Assembly: GCF_004210375.1 (NCBI RefSeq)
Contig: NC_134831.1
Coordinates: forward strand, 45,046,035-45,110,034
Direction: 5' to 3'
Length of the DNA: 64,000 nt
Origin: Tachypleus tridentatus
Taxonomy: Eukaryota > Arthropoda > Merostomata > Xiphosura > Limulidae
Each line of letters begins with the position of its first letter. Within the stretch, counting starts at the first letter, position 1. A program made the position numbers and the translations under genes. This document shows positions 43,821 through 56,700 of the stretch, one piece after another. The notes beneath the pieces were generated by a model. It was not told the origin of the DNA and ran no database searches. It worked only from the letters and a program-made list of their open reading frames with translations.

Positions 43821-46800
43821 CTGGATAAAGATGATATAACGTGGTTAATATCACAAAGAACTACAATTTTAATTTTCGAGCTAAACGTTAAAGTGTCTTA
43901 GCAAAACATACACAGGTGTAAAAAAATACAAAACACAAAAGTAAAATGAAATTGTTTAAAATGTCTCATTCAGACTACAAAGACTTCCAATTTGAAATTC
44001 ACAATGAAGAGATTCAAGAACCTCAGCAAATCAGTTTACAATTTTTTTTTATACCTGAACTACCTCAAATATATAAACTGACTTACCAGTTCGACGTTGA
44101 AAGCAAAAGACAGTAATAATAGAAGATAAGGTTTAAAAAATTAAAAAAATCACCTCATGTATGAAATGGGAGAAAAAAAACATCCTACATTTCATATTGT
44201 AAATGATTCTAATATATATATATATGATATTAACAATCAGGTTATCAGTGACTTGGTTAACTAGCTATTCAAGGTATCTATGCATGCAAACTTCTTTGAA
44301 AATGTTCCATTTTATTTAATACATTTCTTCCTGCTCTTGGCTATGTTGTAAATGTATAAAGGCAAAATGCAGAACAATATCCTTAACAATTTAAAGTTAA
44401 AAAAAAAAAAAGATGACAAGATACATTTGACTTGACCTCATCTGTTCTAGATCTTGTTAATACTGCTATTGTTTTTGTGTTTTTTTGGGAGTACTTGTAA
44501 TTTGAAGATATTAAAGCATTAGTTGCATTTATATTTTAGCCATATTGAACTTTTTCATGTATCTTAACTGGGTAGTAGGCTTAACCTACAGGTCAGCTGT
44601 AGGTAATTTCATCTCTTGGGACATTTTTTGTACTTGGTTTTAACATTTTAAACTTTACAGGAACTACCTAAATTTTAAGAGGGTTTATTTTTGTTTATTT
44701 GCTTATTGTTAAGCACAGAATTACACAAAGGGCTATCTGTGCTGTGCCTACCACAGTTATATAAACCCAGCTTTTAGCTGTATAATCCTTCAGACCAACT
44801 GCTGGGTCACTGGAAAAAAAACTTGTAACTCACACTGCTAAACTACATTTCTTTATCATAATTGAAATAGTTTATATAAGAGATGTAAATAACTGACAAA
44901 TAATTGTAATGCACTGTTTGCATATATTTGTAATTACAAAAAATAACAATTGTGTTATTCCAACATGTTCATCTTGTTGTGTAAACTTAATATCCAGACT
45001 AAAATTCCTGAAAACTACCACAGCCTACATAGAATCAGGTGTTATGACTGTTTCGGTACATTTCTGGGACACAAAGTGACAATACTCATCTCTTTTAATT
45101 TCCATTAAGAATCTCAATGGTTGACAGCTATTTAGAAATGTAACATTTACCACAATGTTTAACTCACCTTGACACACTGGTAGGATGGGGATTCGAGGAT
45201 GAAGAAACAGCAGAATGACTTCCTACTGTATTCTGAGTTGACAACTGTTAAAGGCACATAAACAAAAATTCCATTACCTTTGTACTGAGCATCAACATAT
45301 TAAAACTGCATACTGATTTTAAAAGCATAAGATTTAGTTCTTAGCTTTGAATAAGCTATGACTAATATCTTAAAATCTGATGACGATTAATCCATTTGAA
45401 ATAAAAAATGTATTCTAAAGACAGTGGTATGGGTATTAAAACTTTAAAATAAAGTAGAACAATATTTCAACCTTCTTAGGTTATCTTCAGGTTAAAAAAA
45501 GTATAAAGCTAACCTTTACTGGGTGCATCTTAAGGACTAAAGTGCGAACAGGTACGAGATTGTAGGGAGCATTGCAGTTAGATGTTATGTTATTAATCAA
45601 TATAGGTATAAAGGTGTTCCTTAATATTGGTTTAATTTTGGCTTGAGTTATTTTATAAGTAGGTTTTCTTTGGTTTTACATTTGTTTGTATTTGTTTACC
45701 TACTTAGTATGTTGTTGTTTTCTTTGGTTATGTTGTGCTCTCTCCCTTAAAACACATGCCCAGCAATGGTCAGTTGCAAACTCTCTTTGTTAACCTGAAG
45801 ATAACTTAAAAAGGTTAAAATGTTGCTCTATATTTTATTTTAATTAAAGTTTTAATACCCATACCAGCTGTCTTTAGAATATATCTTAACCTCTACTTGT
45901 GAATCATGAAAACCTACAATTCAGTCATTGGTCCAAAATAACAGAAACATGAACTTTTTTTTTAACTTGTATTAATTGAAAATAACCGGTCATACAAGTT
46001 CTCCTAAACAACACAGAAATTACATTTTTCAAGAATTGTTTTTGTGTGTGTTTTTTTGCAAATCTATCACAATAATTTTCCAGCTTAAATAAGCACATGA
46101 AATGAAGTACATGTTTGCTAACAATAATATTCCTTGAATTCAGAGAACCAAACTAAAACAAGAACAAAATACTTTGGATCATAATTCAGATAAAACATGA
46201 GTAAAATACAACACAGTATATATACAATTAATTTGTCTTATAGCTGTATTTTACATTAAACAGATGAAATACAATGATGAATTTAAATATACCAGTGAAG
46301 AAAATAGAGGGAGTTGCTTGAAATTTATGAAACTGTCATATTAAACACATTCTGGTGACAGGTAGAGAAAAAAAATAACTTACTATTTTACAACCAAGGA
46401 TCAATCTGGCATTATTACAAATTAGCACATGCATACACAAGCCAAACAAACTTAAAACCTCATAATTGCCAATTTGCTATCCCATTCAACTGTAAAGCAT
46501 AAAAATATTCCTTAATTTCAGCATAACTATAAATTGTATGAACAAATGCAAGGAAGTTGTGTATCATGACATAAAACTACTTACTGCTTGTTCTTTTAAC
46601 TCAGCTCTCTTTAAAACATGCTCACACTTTAGAAGAGTTTCCATTGGGCACCTGCAATGTACAAGGAAATTAAATTGTACTGCAATTCTTTATAAATGAG
46701 CTTTAAAATCAGAGAAAAATACAGAAAAAAAAAACAACTTTATATTTTATCTGTTATTACCTCTACTCTCACTTTATACAAGGTTGATCAATTTGACAGA

Positions 46801-49800
46801 CCTTGTAGCCACCAAACAAAATTTTGAAATAAATCTAAATTACTCCTTTTTTCTTTTCACCCTAAAACAACATTCATTTACCCTAAATAACTTTAAGCTC
46901 ATAACAGTATACAACTATTTATAATTACACTTTATTGTCTTATTGCCTTTTGAACCAAGACTATTATATATACCCTTAAGTTTAAAATCACTCAGGAAAC
47001 CTGTAACTCACATTATGCTATTGAATTACACAACTCTTTGAGCTACAAGCTGTTTGTGTGCATGCCTTGTGAAATATCTTTATTACTATTTATTTTACCT
47101 AATCTAATCTTAACTAACATAAAGAGATGGATAATTTTAAAATTTTAGTAACTTAAGATAATAAATAAAAAAATAAACAGGAACATCAATAAACACTTAC
47201 CCAATCATCTTTTTTATTGCTGTCAATTGTTGATGACACTAACTCTACTTTACTTTTGCTTTTATACAAATGGTAGTAATGCACTAAATATTTTAATTAA
47301 ATAATGCACCAAAGAACAGACTTATATGCAAAAAGTAGACAATTTTCCCTAACTCTTAAAATTCTTCTAGCTGTCAAACTATGCAACAAGAGCCATTACA
47401 AATTCATCCAAGCTAGTCAATAGCTTTCCCATAAGAATGGAGTTTATACCCTGAGTGCAAATGATAATTATCTGTTCAGAACACAATGTTATAAGGTGGA
47501 TGTGGTAGGAGGGGCCTGATTTTCAATTAGATAGCTCTGTAAGCAAACAAAAATTGAAGCCTATAAAAATTATGGTTTGGTAATTCATCATGACAAGAAA
47601 CTCACTCAAAGTAAAAATGTATTCTCAAGATGGCAGGTATGGGCATTAAAACTTTAATTAAAATAAAGTACAAAACGACATTTCAACCTTCTTAGATCGT
47701 ATTCATGTTAACAAGAGTTTGCAACTGACTCTTGCTGCATACATCTTTGGAACAAGAGTGTAGGGATTGTGGCAGTTAGATATTAAGTTATTAATTAGTA
47801 CAGACATAAAGGTGTTCCTTTGTATTGGTTCAATTTTGGTTTGAGTTGTTGTAGAAGTAAGGCTTCTCTGATTTTGTGTTTGTTTGTATTTGTTTTCCTA
47901 TTAAGTATGTGGATGTTTGCTATGGTTATGATGTGCTTATTTGATTTGCAATGTTCAAAAAACATGCAAAGGTTTTTTTTTTGTTCTTTGAATCTCATTT
48001 CCATTTTGTTGCTTGTTTCTCCAATTTAAAAGTTGTGACAGTTGTTGCATTGTATTTCATAAATATTGGTGTTGTGTTTGTCAGTGTAGTTTTTACATAT
48101 GGAATTTAGTTTTGTACCTGGTTTTTGAATAAATTTGGTGTTTACTTCTGAATGTTGTGTTTTGTAACAAGTTTTTTTCCAAATGTTGGTTATTTTTTTG
48201 CTAATACTAGGAATATGTAGTATACAGCAGTGTAAGGTTTTATAGTTTGTTGCTTATAAGAAATTATTGTTTGTTCTTTGTTGACTGTCATTGATCTAGA
48301 TGCGTGTATAATTTTTTCAATAATTTCTGGAGGAAATTTGTTGATGTTAATGAAGTGTTGTTTTAACTTGTTGATTTCATCATTAATTTTATTGGGTGAA
48401 CATAGTTTTGTGGCCATGTTTATTTGGTTTCTTAATATGTGGAGTGTTTATTTTGTTTCATGTGCTGAGTCCCAGGGAATGTATAGTTCAATATAGGTGA
48501 TTTTTCTGTGAATTTCTGTTTTGAATTGTGTATCAGTTCTTGTAAACTTGAGGTTGAGAAATGCTACTTGGTTAGTTTTATCGTGTTTACTGGTAAACTC
48601 AATGAGCATCAAGATCTTTTCCTTCTATAACACTACTGAGGTTATTCCAATCAAAATTATAATTCAAATTATAATATCCCACATGCCTTACCTACTTGAA
48701 TCATATGAATAGAAAATGCAAATGCATGAAGCAGGCTTCGAAAAGCAAATCAAGATGTGTTTGATTTTGATATAATGATTCTTCAACATGAATCTTTCTA
48801 ATGCTGGTAGGCTTGCCAAATTTTATCATCAGGATTTCCACACAGTTTAATTAGTAATCTATACAATTACTCATCATTAATCAGTTATCAGAGTTAGCAG
48901 ATCATCTAGGCCACCAACTGTGATAATAACTAACATCTCACTTTTCTGTAAGTCTAATTTATTCATTCAGATACTGTATCATACATTAAACTATTTGCAT
49001 GATTATAGCAAAAGATATCTGGCCTGACCAGAAAATTTTTGATATTAATAAGTGGTATGTTTATTAACATATTTTTTACTATAATTAAAAGCTGATAGGA
49101 AACAGGTTTCTGATGGGGAGAAAAAAAAAATTACAACTGAGGTTTCTAACTTTTCCCAGTGGAATGTAACCTGTGAATGTCTCAAATATCATTCTGGATT
49201 TTAAGTGAAATGTGCATGTTCTTTATACTGCATGCTAGGACTTTATGAAACTTAGTTTAAAATTCGGTAGATTTTTAAAAAGGATGAATCAGAAAAACTT
49301 TTGTACAAAAAATAACAGAGCAACAGCTTTCTGTACACAAGTGCAGGATAAATGTGTTTAGTTTTCAAAGTTAATAAGTACAGTTCTTCTAAACAATCTT
49401 AAAATTGTTTGAAGAGTCAGCACAAGTTAATGCACAGAGTAAATGCATATAAAATTAACAATTTCTCAGACATTTAGTGTGTTTTTTCTACACTAGTAGT
49501 TTACAAATAAAGCAAGTTTTAAGAAATTAATCACTGTTATATTTATTTACAACTTACATTCTTGGACTTTCCTATGAAACAATAAAATTTAGAAATATCC
49601 AAAATATTTACTAGGGAAAATGTTCAACATTTAATACCAACAAAGATACCATAAAACAAAGTGTTCCTTAATAATAAACAAGATGATTAAAAGATGCTTA
49701 CATTAATTTCAGAACTCTTCTTTAACAAATAAACTTACTCAAAATCTGAAACCTTCCTTATCTTTTAAAACCATATTTGTTATCATGTATCTGGAGATCT

Positions 49801-52800
49801 TGATGTCTTAACCACATATTTTATGATTTGTTTCTAAAATTCTAATACAAACAAAAAAAGCTTATCTACTCAAACTGCATCTATGAAATCCCAATTTATT
49901 TGCATTAGTTCAACACCATTAGATCAAGAACCAAAGATGGCTAAAACCAGTTTGTAAAATTTCAGGTGTTTTTTTTAAAAAAAAACATAAGAACGATTAG
50001 AAATTTGGGGAATTTTTGAAAACCACTGGAATTAATGAATGACAACAAACTACCTACTTCAGAGCATAGGATCCTATCAATCAAACCCAGCTTTGTGTTC
50101 CAAAGTTTTCAAACAACTCACCTCTTGTTTGGATCAGATAAAATAGCAAGAAGATTTGTCAACTTAATCAGTTCCTTCTTCCGACCTGATGATACAAAAA
50201 AAATGAAAAACATCTGTTGTCAAAGAACTGCTATTTTTTATGCAAAATTCAGGCTATCGGTTTCTCAAAAATTAGGAACTAATTTCTAAATAAACAAAAT
50301 TTTGATAAGTTTGTAAGTAGAATGCTCATAGCAATTATTTCTCTTTTAATTCTCTCTATACATTCTAGCTGTTCACATTAAAGTCAACAATTCATAATTT
50401 ATTTTATATAATCAATAACTGATAATGAAAATCACAAAAAAACAGGACTAGGATGTGTCCACCCCACCTTTTTTTTTTTTTTTTAATTTATTAAAGCAGT
50501 GTCTGGGCGGTGTCCTGGTTATCAAGTAAACCCCTTAAGGAATAAAATGAAGTTCTGGTTAACAGTACAAGCAAATTTCATATAAATTAAGTAAGGTGTG
50601 GCTTTCTTTATAATTTATGATTTATTAAATTACAGAGGCAATCATATTATACATTGTTTTATATTATATTAATCATAGAAGTAGCATTAGAGTAGCACAC
50701 ATGTATATATATAAAAACATCAAACCCAAATAAAATTTCTAACAAACCAACTTGATAGGTTCTCAACCTTAAATTCTATGAAAGTTTGTTCTGAAGGATG
50801 TGAGAAGTGTGTCTTACTTTCATCCTTGTGAATGCGAGCAAGCATCCTTCTTAAAGGTTCCTTGTACTTGGCCAGCTGGTTTAACTTTTCCATGTATGCT
50901 TGCTCATCTGGTGGAGCCCAATCAGCAGAGCCAGCAGTTGAACCTACAGAGGAGTTTCTCCACATACTATTAGCAGTTCAACAACTTTATGCCAGATTTA
51001 GAATGACAGATATAATTTTAATCCCCTATTGTTGCTGTACTATAAATCAGTTTCATACAATCACAAGATATAAACTTATTACATATTTAACTATAGGAAA
51101 CAGAATACAACTACTACATTTATCTTTTTTAAATTCCTAATTGGACCTTCAAATACTGGGTAATCTACTGTATAGGTTTAAGTGTATGGTAACGTATGAT
51201 AGTAGCAGTGTTTAATAGAAATCACGATAATGTTTAATTTTTCAGTCAAACAATTTTTAATCACAGGTAATTCCAAGTGTTAATGTCCAGTGTTCAATTG
51301 ATGGATTAACTGGCAATCAACATGATGGTGTCAATTAGTGACATTTCAAAACAACTGGCTTGTGTATGTGTTGCATAATATTTGTTTATAAATACCAAAA
51401 AGAGAATTCTGCATTATATCTTCATTATTAAAATAATGTTTATATCACTTCAATTTTAACTATTAAACTAAAAAACATTCAAGCACCACCTCATATAAAA
51501 TTTAAAATGTACAATAAGTTCATAATTAAACATAAAACTACACAAGGGGCTATCTGTGCTCTGCTCACTATGGGTATTGGAACCTGGATTTTAGCATTGT
51601 AAGTCCACAGACATGCCTCTTTGCCAATGAGAGGCAAAATTTGCAATAAGTTGGCAACATCTAACTTGAAGTACTCCAAATAAAGGATGAAATATGCTTA
51701 TAATAAAGAAATCATGTTCACAATTAACATAAAAATTGAAAAAAAATATATGACACAAAAAAGTAACCTTTATTGCCTTGGCAACATCATCGGAAAGGAA
51801 GGGTTTGTTTTGCTTAACTATCCATCTTAGAATAAACAGTAAATAAATAGGTCAGATAAAAGTATGAGACTTGAACTTGTCTTAACTTTTTTTGTTTGCA
51901 TTAACAAGGGAAATGTAGGCCAAATATATATGGTTCCAGTTACTCAACCTATCCTGCCAAAAAGGTATCACTTTGCATCTTTTTGAAGTAACAACACCAA
52001 AAAAAAGACTGTTGCAGACTGACTTTTACTATGTAAAAATTATCTATTTGCCACCTGGTGGTTTATATATATATAGATGATTTTTTGTTTCACATGGAAA
52101 AGGAAAAGAACTGAGCTTCAACTTGCCAGTCCTCCTGTTAGCAGCAGTGAAAGTTCAATCATTCAAGTTTTTAGAATTCTCTGGTAAAATAAATGTTTGT
52201 ATGCAAGTATTATACACTTAATTACATATGCAAGCACACAGTGTAATTTCTGATAGTTATTTGGTATACACCAAATATTAATAGAATATTATACAGTGCA
52301 TTGAGCTGTATACATGAATGTACCCATAATCTTAATGAAAATATATCAAAGTACACCATTTTTTAAATAAAGCAATACTCCAAATTAATGTTCTACTTCA
52401 AATAGAAGTGGAAGAATTAAGAAAATAAAAACTCTTTGTAACTGCTTGAACTAAGACACTGCTTCAAATGTGAACAGTCTTTCAAATAAACACTCTGCAC
52501 TTTTACAGAAATATACCTCATAAAAATGTCATAAATTGAAGAATACAAGTTTTGTAGATATTTCATGACACCTAGCCATGAAAAAAAAACTATGGGAAAA
52601 TACTGAAACAAAATATATATCTACCAAGACTATTTTTGAAGTGAAATAAGTCATCTATAGCTAGCTGGCCTTAATGTTCATTAACTCATTGAGAGATCTT
52701 TATACAAATGTAAAGAAGCCAACTGTTAAATGTATTATTCTTGTCTGTAAATATCTGTGGTTAAGAATCAGGTCAAGGACACAACAGTAAAACTTGTTAG

Positions 52801-53732
52801 ACCAGAGACCCTCCCCTTCAAATATATTTATTTTTGTGCACTGTCCAATTTTGTTTGCTAAACAAAATACTTTTATTAAGGTATTTAACAAAAATTAATC
52901 AAAACTTTCTCAAAAATACTGAAAAATCTCATACAGAAATAAGTAAAAATGTTTTCAACTTTAGTAAACAGAAACATGGAACAAACATTTACAAAACTAC
53001 TGTAATGAGTAATTTAGACAGAAGTACTGTAGTCACGCCTGTTGGCAATACCCCCAAACCACTGTATAAACATTTATCATAAATAAGTCTTGCCAGACCT
53101 TTCTGCCTTCCATAAATTTTTGTTTAGAAACTTGTAATGAAATGAATGGAAAGTGTATATACATCTGCAATTATACTGCACTTAGTTGTATATGAACAAT
53201 TCAATGGAAAAATCGCATATATTCTGATAATGTATTCCAATTCATGTCTTACAAACTATGAAAAAACAGTTACAAAATAGCAAATCAATAGTCTCCATGT
53301 AATTATACAACAGTATAAAGATAGAACTGATGTTACAGAAGACATTAAGGGGAATAAACAGTACATATTATAAAAACAATAACACATTAATTACAAATAT
53401 TTTTAGTTTTCAAAAACCAACAAAATCAAATAAGCATTTGCACTTTGTAGCATGATTAACAAATGTGTACAACTCACATGTCTTTAAGGCCATGAAGCTC
53501 AGTATTCCTCTTCCACAAATAGCAAATAATATTAATTCATTATTATTTGCTTATTGCACAGTTGCACTGTATTATCTCACAATATTCAAACCCGCATACT
53601 TATTACTATACCTGTTATATTATGAGAGCTACCAGGAGAGGCCACCCCGACTGTCCCTGGAGATCTTCGAATCATACTGCTGACAGTAGATGAGGCTATG
53701 TTTGGACCAAGACCTGTGGTTGATGTTACTGA
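43708..53732 (-). CDS. MED15: MED15, Mediator subunit 15, internal part in six exons
   Basis: Six minus-strand exons join without a phase conflict: 53612-53732, 50818-50943, 50122-50185, 46585-46651, 45168-45244 and 43708-43820. The joined frame carries the MED15 hallmark 'EQAYMEKLNQLAKYKEPLRR' then 'RKKELIKLTNLLAILSDPNK' and 'RCPMETLLKCEHVLK', closely matching the central conserved segment of vertebrate MED15. It is preceded by a Ser/Thr-rich linker, as in other animals. MED15 is a tail-module subunit of the nuclear Mediator complex and contacts transcription activators through an N-terminal KIX domain. KIX and the glutamine-rich region are not in this window and would lie to the right. After the hallmark come 'STQNTVGSHSAVSSSS' and 'LDGAGYSQTGLPEGTAPLIF', which I cannot align. 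The C-terminal Mediator-associated domain was not found. Confidence 0.9.
43821..45167. other. MED15 intron with one SINE B
   Basis: Apart from the SINE at 44684-44813 and a short (TA)n tract near 44213, the sequence is AT-rich with nothing recognised. Confidence 0.55.
44684..44813 (-). repeat. SINE family B, reverse copy in MED15 intron
   Basis: TTTATTTGCTTATTGTTAAG tail, ACACAAAGGGCTATCTGTGC and a degenerate head CAACTGCTGGGTCACTGG. The B box is mutated (TATATAAACCCAGC). Confidence 0.8.
45168..45244 (-). CDS. MED15: MED15 exon e, Ser-rich
   Basis: Acceptor tgcctttaacag and donor TCAAG|gtgagt. The 77-nt exon encodes 'STQNTVGSHSAVSSSSNPHP'. Similarity to other MED15 proteins is not recognisable, but phase, splice signals and position fit. 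Confidence 0.75.
45412..45893 (-). mobile_element. Penelope-like 3' fragment with inverted terminal copies
   Basis: The left arm (about 45412-45496: TATGGGTATTAAAACTTTAA, ATTTCAACCTTCTTAGG, TATCTTCAGGTTAA) recurs inverted at 45796-45893 (GTTAACCTGAAGATAACTTA ... TTAATACCCATACCAGCTGT). Between them lies a deleted, reversed piece of the Penelope-like 3' coding end (GGTGTTCCTTAATATTGGTT, TTTGTTTGTATTTGTTTACC), matching 47810-47900. Such inverted terminal repeats are typical of Penelope-like elements. It sits in the intron between MED15 exons d and e. Confidence 0.85.
45894..46584. other. MED15 intron, nothing recognised
   Basis: AT-rich intronic DNA. Confidence 0.55.
46585..46651 (-). CDS. MED15: MED15 exon d, 'CPMETLLKCEHVLK'
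   Basis: Acceptor cttgtacattgcag and donor AGCA|gtaagt. A 67-nt exon whose first base completes the Arg codon before Cys-Pro. It ends 'RAELKEQA' in phase 0. Confidence 0.92.
46652..47617. other. MED15 intron, nothing recognised
   Basis: AT-rich intronic DNA. Confidence 0.55.
47618..48640 (-). mobile_element. Decayed Penelope-like retroelement, 5'-truncated
   Basis: Read on the minus strand from about 48640. RT C-terminal sequence comes first ('NQVAFLNLKFTRTDTQFKTE' and 'YIELYIPWDSAHETK'), then a thumb region ('INDEINKLKQHFININKFPP'). The GIY-YIG endonuclease remnant follows ('YEIQCNNCHNF', a stop where Tyr is expected, then 'IGETSNKMEMRFKEQ'), and a C-terminus ('NTNKHKIREALLLQQLKPKL', 'NQYKGTP'). 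It ends in the terminal repeat found at 45412 and 32918. Multiple stops and shifts make it inactive. It lies in a MED15 intron in the gene's orientation. Confidence 0.88.
48641..50121. other. MED15 intron, nothing recognised
   Basis: AT-rich intronic DNA. Confidence 0.55.
50122..50185 (-). CDS. MED15: MED15 exon c, 'KKELIKLTNLLAILSDPNK'
   Basis: Acceptor gtatcatcag and donor AGAG|gtgagt. A 64-nt exon continuing the conserved segment ('ILTDPSKR' in vertebrates; 'ILSDPNKR' here). Confidence 0.93.
50186..50817. other. MED15 intron, nothing recognised
   Basis: Contains a 17-base T run near 50469. Confidence 0.55.
50818..50943 (-). CDS. MED15: MED15 exon b, 'YMEKLNQLAKYKEPLRRML'
   Basis: Acceptor ctcctctgtag and donor GAAA|gtaaga. 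The 126-nt exon encodes the start of the conserved helix pair 'AYMEKLNQLAKYKEPLRRM' and 'ARIHKDE'. Confidence 0.93.
50944..53611. other. MED15 intron with one SINE B
   Basis: Besides the SINE at 51515-51636 and an AT microsatellite near 52064, nothing was recognised. Confidence 0.55.
51515..51636 (-). repeat. SINE family B, reverse copy in MED15 intron
   Basis: ACACAAGGGGCTATCTGTGC, TCTGCTCACTATGGGTATTGG, TTTTAGCATTGTAAGTCCAC and CCAATGAGAGGC. The B box carries a change (ATTGGAACCTGG). Confidence 0.85.
53612..53732 (-). CDS. MED15: MED15 exon a, Ser/Thr-rich linker
   Basis: Acceptor cattagttttcag and donor ACAG|gtatag. The 121-nt exon encodes 'SVTSTTGLGPNIASSTVSSM' and 'RRSPGTVGVASPGSSHNIT'. 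An alternative acceptor seven bases upstream would add a few residues. Confidence 0.8.
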
Positions 53733-55552
53733 CTGAAAACTAATGAAAAAAGTTATCTATCTTAGTTAGAAAAATCCATAACTAATTCAGTATATACTAT
53801 CTTTTATTATTGAAAAGAAAATATGTATATGGAATGTAACTGTGCAATCAACTCAATTACCTATGAGCATTAACTGGACAAAGTTGTGTCATATAAAATA
53901 ACTGATAATCAATTAATTGAAATTAACTCATTATAACAAACTTAACTATATGAAGTTGTTTGATTGTTTCAAATAACCAAACAGTTGAAAAATTTATAAT
54001 TATGATTTGTCAATTATTTTTACCTAAGCAAAAGTTGTTCAAGTTTAAGGAATTAACTTCATAATTCATATAAAAATAAATCAAGTAATCAAAATTAGTG
54101 TTCCAGATTATAACCATTTTCAGTTAATCCAACTATCTAATTCTTAAACAAGAATAATTGATGAATGGAATGTAAACAATTGAGCTCAATTATAAACTTT
54201 CACTCATTACTCAGCCCTACCATGGGAAATGTTTTAAGATTTAATGGATTCTTGTCTACCTCAAATGTGCTAGTAAAACGTTTTAGTTGACCAGTAGAGA
54301 TCAGATTATTGTCCATTAGTTCACTCTCTGTAGGTGTAGCCCATCAAAACTGCCAAAGCTCTTGCAAAACAAAATATACACAGTAAAACAGTTTCTGTTA
54401 CTACGGTTTACGTTAAACTTATTCACCAACCTGCAATCACAGCATTGTCTATATAAAGTATTCAATTTTAGAAATAAAATACATTTCAAAAAGGCACAAA
54501 TGCTTAGTAAAATTTGTTAATACAGCATAAATGAGAAGATTTACATAGTGGGAGATGACAGAAAAGCCACGTGGCACATACTTAAATCTTATTTTCACTG
54601 AAAAAATGTTCATATGTGACACTACTTGCAAGTAATTATATAGCTAATGTTGTAAAGCAAGTTCCGATATTCTGTTTGGTCCATTCAGTCATTATTTCTA
54701 CTGCCTGGAGGTGAAGCAACATTCAACTTCTCATGTATCTCAAATTTCATCCATTTCTCTAATGAATAGTGTAACCAGGGTTACTTATATAAAGAAAATT
54801 TATATCATTCAAAAATTTTGTTTCATGAAATCTCCAAATGAAAGTTTTGTAATAGTTAACACACTTTGCAATAGTTTATTTACTTTATTTCATTTTTGAA
54901 AGTAAATATTACATTACTAGAATACAAGAACACCAAGAAGTAACTGGACCTTGTAAAACTGTTTGTTGAGATAACCTCTTAACCACTGGCTTTAGTCTGA
55001 AATTGCACAGTTTCATAGAAAATGTAAATAACAAAACTAGTCATACAGATATTAAAAAGACAAGTTGTTATGTGAATGTTTTACTGTATTTGATATCACA
55101 TAATATTGACTTCATACAGTAAGTCATACTTCATCTTCACCTAAAGCCCAGTGAAAACAAGTAGAAATGTAACAACTGCAACTAAATGAGGACTTGGCTG
55201 GTGCCAACAAAAGTCCTCAGTTAGTTACATCAGACCACCCAAGAATCTAACATCTAGGTAGTAGTAGGATGATGACAAAGCTCTCAAAACAGACATCTGT
55301 TACTATGTAAAACTTTAATAAGTTTTCATTGCCCTTGTTTAAACTTCTAGCCACAAAGTGGATTCCTCATAATTAAGACTAAGTTTTAGATGTAACTGGA
55401 ATTATGGCTGAAAGTATCACAAACTGGTGATTCAACACAAATTAGTTATTCTAAACTTTAGTTTTCTAACACACTGAACTATGACCATATATTTGGGCAT
55501 TTTGTTATACAAGAGTCTCTTCATTTACATATCTTACTTTCAAACTATAGTT
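53733..55552. other. Probable MED15 intron, nothing recognised
   Basis: AT-rich DNA upstream of MED15 exon a. No N-terminal MED15 exon was found. Confidence 0.5.
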
Positions 55553-55770
55553 TGTTTGCTTTTTTTTATTTTGAGCTCAGCTACACAAGGGCTATCTGCA
55601 ATAGCCGTCCATAATTTAGCAGTGTAAGACTAGAGGGAAGCTAACTAGTCATCACCACCCACTGCCAACTCTTGAACTACTCTTTTACCAACAAAAAATG
55701 AAATCGCCTGTCATTCAAACTTGGGAACCTCAGATTATGAATCAAGCATCCTAGCCACCTAGCCCTCAAA
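55553..55770 (-). repeat. SINE family A, head-degenerate reverse copy
   Basis: TTTGAGCTCAGCTACACAAG, CATCACCACCCACTGCCAAC, and a reduced head CAAACTTGGGAACCTC...CCTAGCCACCTAGCCC. It is the only SINE A found to the right of 36 kb. Confidence 0.85.
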
Positions 55771-56509
55771 CTATAGTAATAATCCACTTAATTTACTTTT
55801 GATCAGAAACTTAATAATTGGCACTAAGATTTTCTTCATAATATGATTTGTTGCAAAATTTAACTTGTTTTATCTTTATCCAGCATGTTCACATATACAT
55901 TGAAAATACAAGCAGAAAAAACAAATATGTAACAAACAAATTACTTAACATTACACACAAACGTACAGTGCAAAGTGAATAAAAACTAACCTACTTATGT
56001 TACACATCTCAGAAAAAAAAAAAACCAAATCCATATCTACATTGAGAAAATTAGCTATGTTGGTTGAAAAATATCAATAATAACTCAAATGATAAGAGCA
56101 CAAACATTAATATTGAAACTATTCTACCACCCAACCCCATAAACTGTATTAAAGTAACAACTGCTAAATGGCTATCTGAATACTCAAGTCAAATACAATA
56201 TTTGATACATTATCTTAGTGCTTTCTGTTCAGAACAGACAACTCAGCAAGATATACAATTTCTGAAGTGATGAATTTACCTGACAGTAGGGCTATAATTT
56301 CTTACAATCATAACTTCCTCCTTACCAAAAATTTCCAAGTTGGGGATCTTTTAATTTCTTAATAAATTTCCAAATTAACCTTACCTTATTATACCTACTG
56401 TAAATATGAAATTAACATATCCAAGTAAAATAAAATTATAATCATTCATGTTACATTAACAAGTATCCAAACTTCATTAGAAATAACCTAACTTCAAACA
56501 TAACATCCA
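55771..56509. other. AT-rich DNA, nothing recognised
   Basis: A 68-codon Asn-rich open stretch at 56064-56270 is low-complexity and not called. Confidence 0.5.
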
Positions 56510-56700
56510 CGGATGAAACACAAGGCATGTCACTCCTGTGAAAAAGGTTATATTGGTGAAACTAGATGAAGTAATGACAGTAATCTCTGAACACAAAAGA
56601 CAAATTTGGAAACACAAGAAATGCCATTTTTCTTCATTTGAGATATTCCAACCATCAATTGCAAAATCAAGAATTTTATATGAAATAAGATAACTACATT
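56510..56700 (+). mobile_element. Possible GIY-YIG endonuclease fragment of a Penelope-like element
   Basis: The plus strand reads 'KACHSCEKGYIGETR', then, after a one-base shift, 'ISEHKRQIWKHKKCHF' and 'PSIAKSRILYEIR'. This resembles the Cys-Cys-linked GIY-YIG module at the C-terminus of Penelope-like elements. It differs from the copy at 47618, so it would be a second lineage. The stretch is short and contains stops. Confidence 0.45.

Noticed and set aside
47820-48029. Plus-strand hydrophobic frame
   Set aside because: Antisense shadow of the Penelope-like coding region on the minus strand.
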